From the NCBI GenBank assembly GCA_016271365.2, contig CM057454.1:1164818055-1164882054 (forward strand): a stretch of DNA of 64,000 nucleotides, given 5' to 3'. The notes beneath the pieces were generated by a model. The model saw only the letters and a list, made by a program, of their open reading frames with translations. It had not been told where the DNA came from and searched no databases. Shown here piece by piece: positions 43,442 through 53,790 of the stretch. This DNA is from Neoceratodus forsteri (Eukaryota > Chordata > Ceratodontiformes > Ceratodontidae). A program made the translations under genes and the position numbers. How positions within the stretch are numbered: position 1 is the stretch's first letter; the number at the start of each line of letters is the position of its first letter.

Positions 43442-44377
43442 GTGGACACCCCAGCACCGGAAAATGTGAGCCAGTTACGGTCATTCTTGGGCCTGTTAAA
43501 TTATTATGGCAGGTTTATTCCCAATCTGGCTACAATTCTCAACCCACTAAATGGTTTGCTGTGCAAGAGGAAGTCCTGGTGTTGGACAAAGGACTGTGAG
43601 AGTGTGTTTAAGAAGGCTAAAAAGCAGCTTGTTTCTCAAGATGTGCTCATTCACTATGATCCACAGCTGAGCATCAGACTGGCATGTGATGCCTCACCTT
43701 ATGGGGTGGGAGCAGTTCTTTCTCATGTTCTACCGAATGGGGACAAAAAGCCAATTGCCTTTGCAGCCAGAACTCTCAGCAAAGCTGAACAAAACTATAC
43801 CCAAATTGAGAGAGAAGCTTTGGCAATAGTGTTCGGAGTTCTCAAATTCCACCAATACCTCTATGGTTGGGAATTCACACTCCTCACTGATCACCGTCCC
43901 CTCATGACCATTTTCAGCCCCCAAAAAGGTATTCCTTCCATGGCAGCAGCCAGAATGCAACGTTGGGCTCTCTTGTTATCAGCTCACAACTATCGCATCG
44001 AATACAAGAAGGCGGCTCTGCATGGCAATGCTGATGGGCTCTCAAGATTGCCTCTGCAGGTAGCCCACAGTGACAAAGTGGACACCGTCGATGTCTTCTA
44101 CATCAGTCAGCTTGAGAAACTACCCATCACAAGTTCTGAAATTAAAAAGGAGACAAAAGTTGACCCTGTGTTGTCTCAAGTCTTGGACTTAGTAACAAAA
44201 GGGACTTTTACTGTGAACCAGGACATTCACGGTGAGTTATCACCATTCTACGCCAGACGTAATGAGCTTTCAGTACAGCAAGGTTGCTTGATGTGGGGTG
44301 TCCGGGTGATTGTCCCTTCAAAACTACGTACTCGTGTTCTGGATGAGCTACAGTACATGTGGGACACCCGGGTGTAG
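43442..44377 (+). pseudogene. gypsy connection and RNase H
   Basis: The open frame of 311 codons has the connection (LRSFLGLLNYYGRFIPNL), then RNase H with LACDASPYGVGAVLSH, ERDALA-like EREALAIVFGVLKFHQYLYG and LLTDHRPLMTIF. The catalytic D, E and D are kept. It ends with a spacer before the integrase zinc finger. It is the longest intact frame of this element apart from the gag-protease part. Confidence 0.85.
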
Positions 44378-45501
44378 TGAGAATGAAGGCTTTAGCTAGA
44401 AGCTATATTTGGTGGCCAGGGATTGATTTGCAAATTGAGCAACAAGCAAAGACATGTACTACCTGTCAGCATGTTCAGAAAATGCCGTGTCCCTCACCTC
44501 TACATCCCTGGATGTGGCCAGGTGCACCGTGGCAGCGCATTCATGTAGACTTTACGGGGCCGTGGGAGGGACACATGTACTTAATTGTCGTAGATGCCCA
44601 CTCAAAGTGGCCCGAAATTCAAGTCATGGACACCACTACTACCAGTAAGACCATTCAAGTGCTGGAGGACTATTTAGCTCCTTACGGATTCCTGAACAGC
44701 TGGTCAGTGACAATGGACCACAATTTATTTCTAGTGACTTTGCAGCATTTTTGAAGTCCAATGGTGTGAGGCATATCCGTAGTGCCCCATATCACCCCTC
44801 AACTAATGGTCTAGTGGAGCGTTTTGTGCAAACCATGAAGAATGCTCTGAAATCGGTGGGGGGGTCTTTGACTTTACAACACAAGTTGGATAACTTCCTG
44901 CTGGCATACCGAAATACACCCCATGCTACAACAAAAGAATCTCCAGCAATGTTATTTTTTTCGGCGTAAGCTTCGCTCTCGTCTTGATTTGCTTAAGCCA
45001 GATGAGGCATCAGAGGTTTTGAAGAACCAAGAATCTCAAATACTACACCGGCAAGCTTGGTCAAAGGACAGGCAGTTCATTGTTGGTCAAGAGGTGCTTG
45101 TTCGAGATTACCGGAAGGGAGAGAAGTGGACCTCTGGTGTGGTGACATCTTAGACGGGTCCAGTGTCTTATACAGTTGATGTTGAATCTGGAATGAAATG
45201 GAAATGTCATGCGGAACAGCTCCTAGATCTTCAGCAGCGCACAGATGGGGACACTTCCAGGGAAGAAAACCCACGGGAAATGTGGATTCCATCTGCTGTA
45301 GCTTACAGAAGCCCCACTACGGAAGTCTCAACATCTTCTGAACATGCTAAGGAGGAGGTGGAGAGGAGCAATGGTGAGACTGTACAACCACCAACCGAGG
45401 ATCGGAGGGAGGTACCAGACAGGGCAGCCATGCCAAGGGTTGCTCACGAGAAACGTTATCCATCCCGAGTTATAAAACCTCCAGATCATTTGAACCTGTG
45501 A
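44359..45501 (+). pseudogene. gypsy integrase and C-terminal tail
   Basis: The HHCC finger spans HPGVVRMKALARSYIWWPGI and CTTCQ. The catalytic core has HVDFTGPWEGHMYLIVVDAH in frame 44359-44754 and continues in another frame at 44751 with SAPYHPSTNGLVERFVQTMK, which carries the catalytic glutamate. In SVTMDHNLF the usual second aspartate motif (S-D-N-G-P-Q-F) is changed to M-D-H. The C-terminal part runs in frames 44923-45153 and 45163-45501 with a TAG between. It is clearly broken. Confidence 0.8.
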
Positions 45502-45683
45502 GACGTTTAAAAGAAATAAATGTTTTGTGTAGTTAGAGAGCCAGATCAGATTATTGGGGCAGAATAATCCCCTTGACTGGTTCAAGGCCTGGGGCAGTCT
45601 ACCCCCTACCTCTAGCATAGTATGAACCATCTTGATAATAGCGAATAACGCTAATACTTGTTCATTTGGTAACAGTATAATTT

Positions 45684-45696
45684 AGTGGGGAGGAAA
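45684..45696 (+). promoter_or_regulatory. Polypurine tract
   Basis: The sequence agtggggaggaaa lies directly before the 3' LTR, as expected for plus-strand priming. Confidence 0.75.
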
Positions 45697-45896
45697 TGTT
45701 ATGTATGTGAAATGGTAATGCATTGCGTTACTCTGCCACTTGAGGCAGCATTCCGCTATGTGTAAGCTAGAAAGAGAGCAGAGAGAGAGGGTCGTTGCTG
45801 AGACCAGAGAGGCACCAGAATAAAAATGAAAGCTGCTCTACTCCTGTTGCAGTGTGAGTTTGTTGACAAGACCAGAATAAATGTTACAACATAACA
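45697..45896 (+). repeat. 3' LTR of the gypsy element
   Basis: It starts tgttatgtatg, ends acaacataaca, and matches 41187-41391 except for about ten substitutions and two short gaps. Genomic flank on the right (cccacacc) is Gmr1-like RNase H sequence. Confidence 0.9.
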
Positions 45897-46180
45897 CCCA
45901 CACCATGGCAAGACTCTTTTTCCACTGAAGAGTAAGCCTGCTCCCTGGGAAGTAACTGCTTACTGAGGTACACTATGGGGTGATCTTTTCTTTGGTTGGA
46001 TGTTTGACTAAGCACTGCCCAAATACCCACATCTGAGGTGTCAATCTGGACTACAATGGTTTTATTATAGTCTGGACTTGCCAATATAGAAGCACTGCAA
46101 AGTGTCTCCTGTAGTCGTGTAAAGGCCTGTTCACAGGCTAGTTCCCAGGTAACTTTCTCAGGCATCCTTTTCTTTAACAA
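45897..46180 (-). pseudogene. Gmr1-like RNase H, truncated
   Basis: It has MPEKVTWELACEQAFTRLQE (connection), VVQIDTSDVGIWAVLSQ with the first catalytic aspartate, and LSKQLLPREQAYSSVEKES with the catalytic glutamate. A one-base shift follows at the expected E-C-L-A motif and the sequence then runs into the 3' LTR of the gypsy element. The part with the last catalytic residues is missing. Confidence 0.75.
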
Positions 46181-46277
46181 GCCAGACAGGGGAGAGGCAA
46201 TGGTACTATAGTTTGGTAAAAAATTTCCTATAGTACCATGCTGTCCCTAGCAAACTCCTAACCTGCTTCTGTGTTTC

Positions 46278-46930
46278 TTATCTTGGCCATGCCTTGATGG
46301 CCTCTATTTTTGCTTGATTAGGACAGAGCTGTCCCCAGCCTACTACGTGTCCAAGGTATGCCACCTCAGCCATGGCCACCTGGCACTTCTCAGCTTTTAC
46401 AATGAGACTGGCCCTTTGTATCTTGCCCAGCACTTCCCTACGGTGGGACAAGTGTTCCTCCAATCTGGCACTAAAGATGGCAATGTCATCCAGGTACACC
46501 ACAGTGTACTCCTCAGCATCATTTAATGCCTGGTTCACCAACCTTTGGAAGGTGGCAGGGGCAGTCTTCATTTCAAAAGGCATAACATTAAACTTAAATA
46601 ACCCTATCGGAGTGATGAAGGCCGACCTCTCCCTAGCACTGGCAGTTAACTCTACCTGCCAATACCTTTTCGTCAGGTCAATAGTTGTAAGGTTCAGTAT
46701 GTTGCCCCTCCCAACTTGTCCAGAAGTTCATCCATCCATGGCACTGGGCGGGCATCTGACTTCATGACTGCACTGAGTCCATGATAGTCCACACAAAAAT
46801 GAGTAGAGCCATCTGGCTTGGGAACAAGGACTATGGATGAGGCCCAGGGGCTGTGGGATTTCTGGATTATCCCTAAATCCAGCATTTCCTCCACCTCCCA
46901 CCTAATGTCCTTTTGGAACGCCTCTGACAC
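46278..46930 (-). pseudogene. Gmr1-like reverse transcriptase
   Basis: The N-terminal part (46694-46930) has MLDLGIIQKSHSPWASSIVL and VPKPDGSTHFCVDYHGLSAV. The palm (46278-46583) has MPFEMKTAPATFQRLVNQAL, the catalytic VVYLDDIAIF at about 46480-46500, and VAYLGHVVG. Between them lies a shift in a short segment. All core motifs are kept, so only the frameshift and flanking damage inactivate it. Confidence 0.8.
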
Positions 46931-46987
46931 CCGATAAGCTGTTCACCGTATGGGCGCCTGCGTCTCTGTCTCTGCATCATGCATCAT

Positions 46988-47332
46988 TCAGGGGGTTAGT
47001 CCAGGCTTGGTGTTAAACAATGGGGCAAAGTCTGCTAAAACCTTCCTTACTTCCTGGATCTGGTCCGGTGTCAACTGGGGTGACATTTCAATTGCCTTCA
47101 CAGAGGACTCCCACTTGTTTTCTTCCAGCAAGTCCAGAAGGGGTTCCCCTTCATCCGTCCCCTCCACAGGACTACACACTGCAAACACCATGTCAGCCCT
47201 ATTAGCATATGTCTTCATCAGGTTGACATGGTACATTCTTTGTGTATGTCTCCTGTCAGGTAGTTCTATAATGTAGTTTACATCATTTAACTGTCTGATT
47301 ACTTTGTACGGTCCTGCCCACCCGGCCTGCAA
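46988..47332 (-). pseudogene. Integrase C-terminus and spacer to reverse transcriptase
   Basis: It opens with WAGPYKVIRQLNDVNYIIEL, DRRHTQRMYHVNLMKTY, the SH3-like end of a Ty3-type integrase. The following segment (SPQLTPDQIQEVRKVLADFA, PLFNTKPGLTP) normally stands just before a reverse transcriptase. The run from integrase end to reverse transcriptase in one frame is direct evidence for the integrase-first order. Confidence 0.8.
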
Positions 47333-47505
47333 CTAGTCTTTCCAGACTAGGATTAGGACCATGACTTCCTGACCCACAATGTATGAGTGAGCTCTGGCTC
47401 TGCGGTTGTACCACATCTTTTGTTTTTGTTGGGCAGCTGCCAGGTTGCTTTGGGCTGTCCCCATAAGCTCCTTCAGCTTTTCTCTAAACTTAAGGACAAA
47501 ATCCA

Positions 47506-48367
47506 CTATGGGATTTCCCTGGTGGTGTGCTTGCCTTCCCAGTCCTCCTGGATTAAGTCTAGGGACCCACATACCTTGCGTCCATTTAAGAGCTCGAAGG
47601 GGAAGAACCCTGTCAACTCTTGGGGCACCTCCCTGTAGGCGAACAACACGTGGGGAAGATATTTCTCCCAATCCCTCCCATGCTGTTCTGAAAACACTTG
47701 GAGCATTGTTTTAAGGGTACCATTGAATCTTTCCACAAGCCCATCGGCTTGCGGGTGATAGGGTGTTGTGCATCTCTGCACCTCCCCACACTTCTCCAAC
47801 AAACATTTCATTAGGTCAGACATGAAGGAACCCCCTCGGTTGGTGATAACCTCCTGCGGAAACCCACATGGGAGAAAATCCCTATCAAGGCATCTGCCAC
47901 TTTGTCCTCAGTGAGGATAGAGCAACTGCCTCTGGGTACCAGGTGGCAAAATCCACCACAGTCAGGATAAACCTCTTCTCAGAGGAGCTGGAGGTATTTA
48001 GAGGCACCACAATGTCCATTCCCACCCTCTGGAATGGCTCCTCTACTATGGGCAACGGAATTAGGGCTGCTTGGATTTTCTTACCCACCTTGCCTATTTC
48101 TTGGCATCAGTGACAAGACCTGCAATACTCCTTCACCTGCTGGGTGAAGTTGGGCCAATATAAATTCTGGACCAATCGCTGCATAGTGTGTGTGATTCCC
48201 AGATGACCAGACACAGGAATATCATGTGCAATCTTGAGCAACTGCTCATGGTACCCCTGGGGAATGACAAGCTGCCTGCCCATCACCCCTCCCTCTGTCC
48301 TTACATCCTGCTTATATAGCAGTCCATTGTCCCAATCAACTTTATGTCTTCCATTACCTCCCTCCAT
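47506..48367 (-). pseudogene. Gmr1-like integrase finger and core
   Basis: The finger (48107-48367) shows HDIPVSGHLGITHTMQRLVQ and YCRSCH. The core starts at 47885-48088 (PIVEEPFQRVGMDIVVPLNT, ILTVVDFATWYPEAVAL) with the first aspartate. It continues at 47506-47823 (CGEVQRCTTPYHPQADGLVE, RFNGTLKTML) with the glutamate. The stretch with the second aspartate falls in the broken part near 47830-47880. Confidence 0.8.
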
Positions 48368-48607
48368 CAGAGTCTGCCCAAGCCCTCAGCTTCTCTAAAC
48401 TAGGGTCACTTTTCTGAGCAGCTGCAAACTCCTTACACATTCCCAAGGCATGGGACAGGTTCCCTTCAGTTTTTAGACTAGGGTCCCTAGCTCTAGCATC
48501 AGGGCATTCAGGATTACTGCCATCCCTAACCCTCTGACTATGGGTCACCCCTCCCTCCTCAGAGTAACCCTCTGTAGCTGTTCTGTTAACTGTTACCTGG
48601 GGAATTT

Positions 48608-48955
48608 CTACCTCCCCCTTTCATTATTCTCCATTTCAGGAGACATAGGCTGGGGAACTAGCCTCCTAGTGTTTTCCACAGGGGATTCTATGGGGTCCAG
48701 GGAACTACAATTTACCTTTGCTGCTTGGCTGTGGGTAACTGCACACAACATCCCCTGTTGGAGATTGTTCCCAGTAATTATGTCTAAAGCAAGATTTTCG
48801 CCAACTGCAACCTTTTGCACAGTCTCCCCTGTTTTACCCCATTCCAGGAGAACACTAGCAAGTGGCAGTGTTGTTTTCTCCACAGTGAATCTCCGAACCC
48901 TCACAAATTGATTGGGTGTAAGCTGTTCAGGCTCTACCAAATCCCATTTTACCAA
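48608..48955 (-). pseudogene. Gmr1-like protease region
   Basis: The frame has VEPEQLTPNQFVRVRRFTVE, LPLASVLLEWG and ENLALDIITGNNL, matching the latter half of the aspartic protease region of these elements (the L-G-x-D-like block read here as TGNN). The D-S/T-G active site itself should lie just upstream and was not seen in an open frame. Confidence 0.6.
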
Positions 48956-49356
48956 AGTCAGGGATGCCTCCCGCGTCCCTTAATCCATGGGTCTGTACCC
49001 TATTCTCAGGAACTGGCTGTGTGTGTTCCCTCATGTTTACTGGCATGCTTTCAGGGACACACAAACAACCCACTTCTTTTCTAGCACCACTTGGTGCACT
49101 CTCTGCCCTTTTTTGGACACTGCCTGGCAAGATGACCAGGTTGTCTGCAGACCCAACATTCATTTTTTGTAGCAGGCAAATCTTTCTTTGTAAGCTGGGG
49201 CTACCTGGCTTTGGTGGAGGCAGGGAGGGTTTTAGCTGCCCTGAAAGTGTGTTTTTCCCTTTCTGCACTCCACGTCCACCCCATTCCTCTCAAAGCAGGT
49301 CTGCTCCTGGCTTAGCAGTCCAAGAGTTCAGCAGCCTCTTGCACTGTTTTTGGATC

Positions 49357-49831
49357 TCAGTCCTCTAGCCGGGTTTTCAGCTCCGTAGGGCAAGCCCAAA
49401 AGAAATGCTCTAACAGTACAAAATGTTCAATTTTTTCTACAGAGTCTGCTTCAATCCTTTCCCACCATTTTAAAAATGGACGTTGTTTAGTGGCTAGCTC
49501 CTCATAGCTCAAGTCAGGGCTTCTCCTGAGCTTACGGAATTTAACTCTGTATGTCTCTACTGTTACATCATACTTTTTTAGCAGGGCAGCCTTAAGTTTA
49601 CTATAATCATTACTGTCCTCATTGTCCATTTGACCCGATGCGTCCCAAGCTTTCCCGGATGAGTAGTGGGGATAGCAGGAAGCTCCAGGGCTCTCTGGGA
49701 TTATTTGCCTGAATACATACTTTTTCGAAGGACTTTTTGGTCCTTTCCAGGCACAGACAGTGACTCGAGGTCTTGGGCATCGGCTGCCACAAGTGCCTCG
49801 ACAAGATGCTGCTTTTTGGCTCAGCCATCAT
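49357..49831 (-). pseudogene. Gmr1-like Gag with SCAN-like capsid domain
   Basis: Frame 49357-49629 carries YSKLKAALLKKYDVTVETYR, VKFRKLRRSPDLSYEELATK and EKIEHFVLLEHFFWACPTEL. These follow the SCAN domain pattern (Y-R-x-x-F-R, then L-x-x-W, then E-x-L-x-L-E-Q-F-L...L-P-x-E-L). The vertebrate SCAN domain is known to have arisen from the Gag capsid of Gmr1-like elements. The upstream frame 49619-49831 is the N-terminal Gag part in another frame. Here the protein would assemble particles; the copy is broken. Confidence 0.7.
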
Positions 49832-50099
49832 GTTGGACTCATCTCTCTTGGCACAACTGCCTCAGGTAGTATGCAGTGTATTCACTGTAGTTGGAAGTCA
49901 TCTTCTTCCCTATCTATGGCTACACTAACTTGCACCTGAAAAAAAAAGAGGCAGGGAATTTAGACTGTAAGCCTTTTGCCTCCTACATTTGTCCTTCCTA
50001 TTTTTAACCCCCTTCCTCCTGTCCTCCGCTTTCCCCCTTTATGAGTTTAGTTACCAGTGGCGACATCATAACTTTATAATCCTCTGTGTTGACTGTACT

Positions 50100-51160
50100 G
50101 TAGGGGTGGGAAGTTTTATTCTCCCTGCTTCCTCCCCCCTGGCTAGTTTACATGCTTGCAAATGAAGCATTTAAACAGTTCACTAAGGACAATGGTCTCC
50201 ACACAGGATGGATGTAGGCCATCACCCTTGTACAGGTCCACATTCCTTCAGGTGAGTCCCCAGTCCCCATTGAAGTCAAAACCCTTCTCTCTGTACCAGT
50301 TCTCCAGTCAAGAATTGAAATCCCTGGTGTGGAGGGTCCTAGTCTCAGCCATGCCATGGACATGCACCACCGCTGAGAAGGTCACAGAGATTGCTACCTG
50401 CCCAAGGCCCCTTCCCAACTCCCTGAGCTCCTCCTGCACCATTTCTATCCCTGCCTCATCCTTAGCCATATCATTTGTCCCCAGATGGACAATGACACCA
50501 AGCTCCCCCCTCCTCATCACTGCTGTAGCAATTCTCAGGATCCTGTCCCTGTCCCTCCAGGCTGTGCTTCCCAGTAGACACTTTACCTCCCTTTCCTCCA
50601 CTGTACCTGTCCTCAAATCCATCCCCCAGACTATGGAATCCCCCACTAGGAGAAGCTTCCAAACCCTTTGCCATCTTCTACAACCCACCTGTGGAGTTCT
50701 CTTATAGCGAACCCACTCATCCAACTTGGTCGCAACTTCGGGTGACAGTCTGGGATCTTTGTGCTCCTCCAAAACTGTGTAGGAGATCTTCAGTTGCATT
50801 GGGTGGGGGATGTGCTTTTGATCCACCTGCCTCACCCACCTACCGTAGTCCACCCACTCCTTTTGCTAGTCCAACTTTGAGGTAGTGGGTGAAAACTTGG
50901 TGGCCACAGGGTGGGGGAGGAGATTGCTTGAAACTTAGCCAACTTAACATGAAGGCTGGCAGTCTCTGCCCTCAGCCCAGAGAGGTGCCTGCAGATGGGG
51001 CAGCACAGCAGTTCCCAGAAAGTCCTTCTGAAGACTGCTGCTCCACATCCATTGTGCCACACCACTCCCAACATGATACCTTTCTGCTCTACTTCTGTGT
51101 GCCCTGATTGCTGGTATTAACAAACGGGGAGGCTGTAAGGGGTCTGGGAGTGGCATATCA
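50100..51160 (-). pseudogene. CR1 ORF1 with zinc motif and esterase domain, inverted
   Basis: On minus: an N-terminal part (50832-51156) with LLCCPICRHLSGLRAETASL (Cys-rich motif followed by a short coiled coil). Then the 181-codon frame 50308-50853 with KLLLVGDSIVWGMDLRTG (GDS block) and GELGVIVHLGTNDMAKDEAG (GTND block). Then, near 50190-50230, GDGLHPS with the last catalytic D and H. ORF1 of CR1 binds nucleic acid and carries an SGNH-type esterase. All esterase blocks are intact here, but the frames are split. It points away from the ORF2 part that begins at 51165. Confidence 0.75.
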
Positions 51161-51164
51161 TGTG

Positions 51165-53790
51165 GTTCACACTCAAAATGGGAAGAGTAACAGAAAGGAA
51201 CAGGTGCTAGGGTGATTGATTTTAATGGAGCGAACTTTAAAAGGATGGGGGAAATTTTGGTTGAACATCTGGTGGGAATTCAGACATGTATGAGTGCCAG
51301 CCAAAAATGGAATATCATTAAGAAAGGGCTGCAGAGGTACTGAGACCTGCACCAGGACATGGGACAAGAAGGGGAGAGCAAAAAAGCTGAGCTGGTGGAC
51401 TCGGGAGGTAATGGAAGGCATGAGGGCCAAGGGAAAAGCATTCAGGAGGCTTAGGAAATCAGGAGGGGCAAGGGGACAAAGATGAGTACACAGAGAAATC
51501 CAGGGAGGTTATCATGCTAGTCAGAGTGGCCAAGGCTTCCAGAGAGCTGAAACTGGCACAGGGAATCAAGGATGGGGAAAAGGACTTCTTTAGATACATT
51601 GGTGAGAGAAGAAGAAACAAAGACCAGATTGTGAGGATTAAGAAAGATGGGGGTGGGTGGAGAAGGGGGAGGACCAGGCAGAGGCACTGAATGAGTACTT
51701 CTGCTCTATGTTCATGAAGGAAAGAGGGGGTCAGATACCTGATGAGAAGGGTGGAGTAGGCAGAGGGGGGCGGGGTGACTGATATCAGAATTACAGAGGA
51801 CAGTGTGCTGGAGGGACTAAGGGCACTAAGGGTGGACAAGGCATCAAGGCCAGATGACACTTGCTCTAGGCTACTTGGGGAGCTAGCGGACATCCACGTG
51901 GGACCACTGGCAGACCTTTTCAGTACATCCCTGGACACAGGATGCATGCCACAGGACTGGAGGATGGTCCGTGTGGTGCCCATTCATAAAAGTGGCCCAA
52001 AGGATGATCCAGGCAACTACAGATCAGTGAGTCTCACTTCAATCATGGGGAAACTCTTGGAGTCAATCCTAAAAGAGAGGCTGGTGACCTTTCTAGAAGA
52101 CAGTAGGCTTCAAGACGGCCATCTGCTTGGTTTTGCATAGGGGAGGTCCAGCCAGATGAACCTAGTTGAGTATTACGACTGGGCTACAGGGGAACTGGAT
52201 GGGGGCCATGCAGTGGCTGTCCTATATTTGGACTGTAGCAAGGTGGCTCAGTAGGTAGCACACTCGCCTCTGAGGCCGGGAGATCAGAGGGCTGTGGGTT
52301 CAGTTCCCACATCTGGCACTTGGGTTAATATCCCAGTACTGACACTGTAATGCAGCATGAGAGGGGTGCTGCATTTCTGAGGTGCCGTCTTTCGGATGAG
52401 ACGTTAAACCGAGGTCCCATCTGCCTGGATTGGTGGTAGTTCAGGTGGATGTTAAAGATCCCATGGCACTTATCGAAAAGAGTAGGGGAATTTCCCGGTG
52501 TCCTGGCCAAATTTCCCTCATTCACTAAAAATACCACCAACAGCTTAATCTGGTTCAAGGTCAGTTGGCATTCATCTGTATCCCCCTCCCCCGGGTTGTG
52601 CCTGAAAATAGGCAGGATTTGTCTAGTGCACTTACCCGGTCAACAAAAGCTAAATAAATAAATAAATAAATAAACATTGGGATGGGGACAAAAATGGTCA
52701 ACTGGATCACCAACTGACTGAGGGGTTGGCAGCAAAGGGTGGTGGTGGTGACGGGGACTCACCACCAAGGGACATTACAAGTAGGGTGCCCCAGGGTTCA
52801 GTACTAGGACCGGTGCTGTTTGGGGTATTTATAGTGGATATCTGAAACAGGATCCAGAGTAGGATCAATCTGTTCTCAGATGATACTAAAATCAGTGCAG
52901 TGGTAGATGACATAGAGGGGTGGAGGGTGCAGCAGGAAGACCTGACCAAACTACAAGAATGGTCGGAGACATGGCGGTTGGGGTTCAACGCCAAGAAGTG
53001 CAAGGTTCTGCACTTCAGAGCAAGGAACCAGGGGAGGAAATATCAGTTGGGGGGGGTACAGTTGGAAACCACAGTGGAGGAAAAGGATCTAGGGGTACTA
53101 ACAGCGGGGAGTATGAACCACTCAGCTCAGTGCAGGAAGGTGGCTGTAAAGGCAAACAAGATGCTGGGGTGCATAGTGAGGGGAATCTCCTCCAGGCACA
53201 GGGAAAGATCCTACCCCTGTACATGTCACTGTTCAGGCCACTCCTGGAATACCGCGTGCAGTACTGGTGTCCATTCTTGAAGAGGGACATCAGATTGCTG
53301 AAGGAGGTACAAAGTAGGGCAATGAAGATGATACAGGGACTTGAGGGAAAATCTTATGAAGAGAGGCTGGGAGAGCTGCAAATGTATTCCCTGGAAGAGG
53401 GAAGGGATAGTGGGTATATGATCAAAATCTTAAAGTACCTAAATGGTATTAACAGGATTAATACAGAAGGGATTCTTCAGATCAGAAGGGGGAGGGACAT
53501 GAGAGGGCATCATCTGAGACTGGAGTGAGGGGGAGATTCAGGAGTGAAATCAGGAGACACTTTTTCATGGAAAGGGTGGTAAATAAGTGGAACACTCTGC
53601 CCGAGGTGGTACCATGTATAACGGTGGGAGGATTTAACAGAGGGTGGAACAGAGTGAGGGGGGTGGTTATAAGGAGGGGAGGTGAGGGTGGGGCAGCTGC
53701 AAGTTGAGGGGCTAGCTGCACAATCGAGCAGACTCAATAGACCATGAGGCCTGTTTCTGCTGGCATTTTGTATGTTCATATGTTATGGAA
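51165..53790 (+). mobile_element. CR1 LINE ORF2 and 3' end, carrying a SINE
   Basis: It starts inside the endonuclease C-terminal part (RVIDFNGANFKRMGEILVEH). Reverse transcriptase lies at 51775-52240 (PDDTCSRLL, VVPIHKSGPKDDPGNYRSVS, LEDSRLQDGHLLGF) and 52680-52920 (VPQGSVLGPVLF-like block, then LFSDDTK with FADD changed to FSDD). The C-terminal part is at 52920-53528. The tail ends near 53790 (tatgttcatatgttatg). A SINE sits at about 52242-52674, and some reverse transcriptase sequence seems lost at that point. It is probably the same element as the inverted ORF1 at 50100-51160. Confidence 0.8.
52242..52676 (+). mobile_element. tRNA-derived SINE with conserved core, copy 3, inside CR1
   Basis: Head ggtggctcagtaggtagcac, B box gggttcagttccc, core cggatgagacgttaaaccga at 52393-52412, tail gcacttacccggtcaacaaa, and a microsatellite of aaat units at 52651-52674. 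It is the best preserved copy in the window and interrupts the CR1 reverse transcriptase, so it is younger than that CR1. Confidence 0.8.

Larger units (their letters stand above)
41187..45896 (+). mobile_element. Ty3/gypsy LTR retrotransposon, full length but inactive
   Basis: Two LTRs of about 200 bp bound an interior with primer-site-like sequence, Gag, protease, reverse transcriptase, RNase H and integrase in the Ty3/gypsy order, and a purine tract. The LTRs differ by roughly ten substitutions plus two short gaps, about 5%, so the insertion is old but not ancient. Coding frames are broken by a frameshift near 41629, TGA stops at 42943 and 43198, a shift near 43400, and more in the integrase. 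The 5 bases outside the LTRs (gggta and cccac) do not match, so no target duplication is visible. No envelope-like frame is seen. Confidence 0.9.
45897..49920 (-). mobile_element. Gmr1-like LTR retrotransposon (integrase before reverse transcriptase)
   Basis: Reading minus from 49.9 kb down: Gag (49357-49831), a cysteine-containing part near 49150-49160, protease region (48608-48955), integrase finger (48107-48367), integrase core (47506-48088), integrase C-terminus and spacer (46988-47671), reverse transcriptase (46278-46930), RNase H (45897-46180). Integrase thus precedes reverse transcriptase, the reverse of normal Ty3/gypsy order and the mark of Gmr1-like elements of deuterostomes. The RNase H is cut at the gypsy LTR and neither LTR was found. 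All frames are broken. Confidence 0.8.

Noticed and set aside
41187..45896. An endogenous retrovirus
   Set aside because: No envelope frame, and the protease, reverse transcriptase and integrase are of Ty3/gypsy type with short LTRs.
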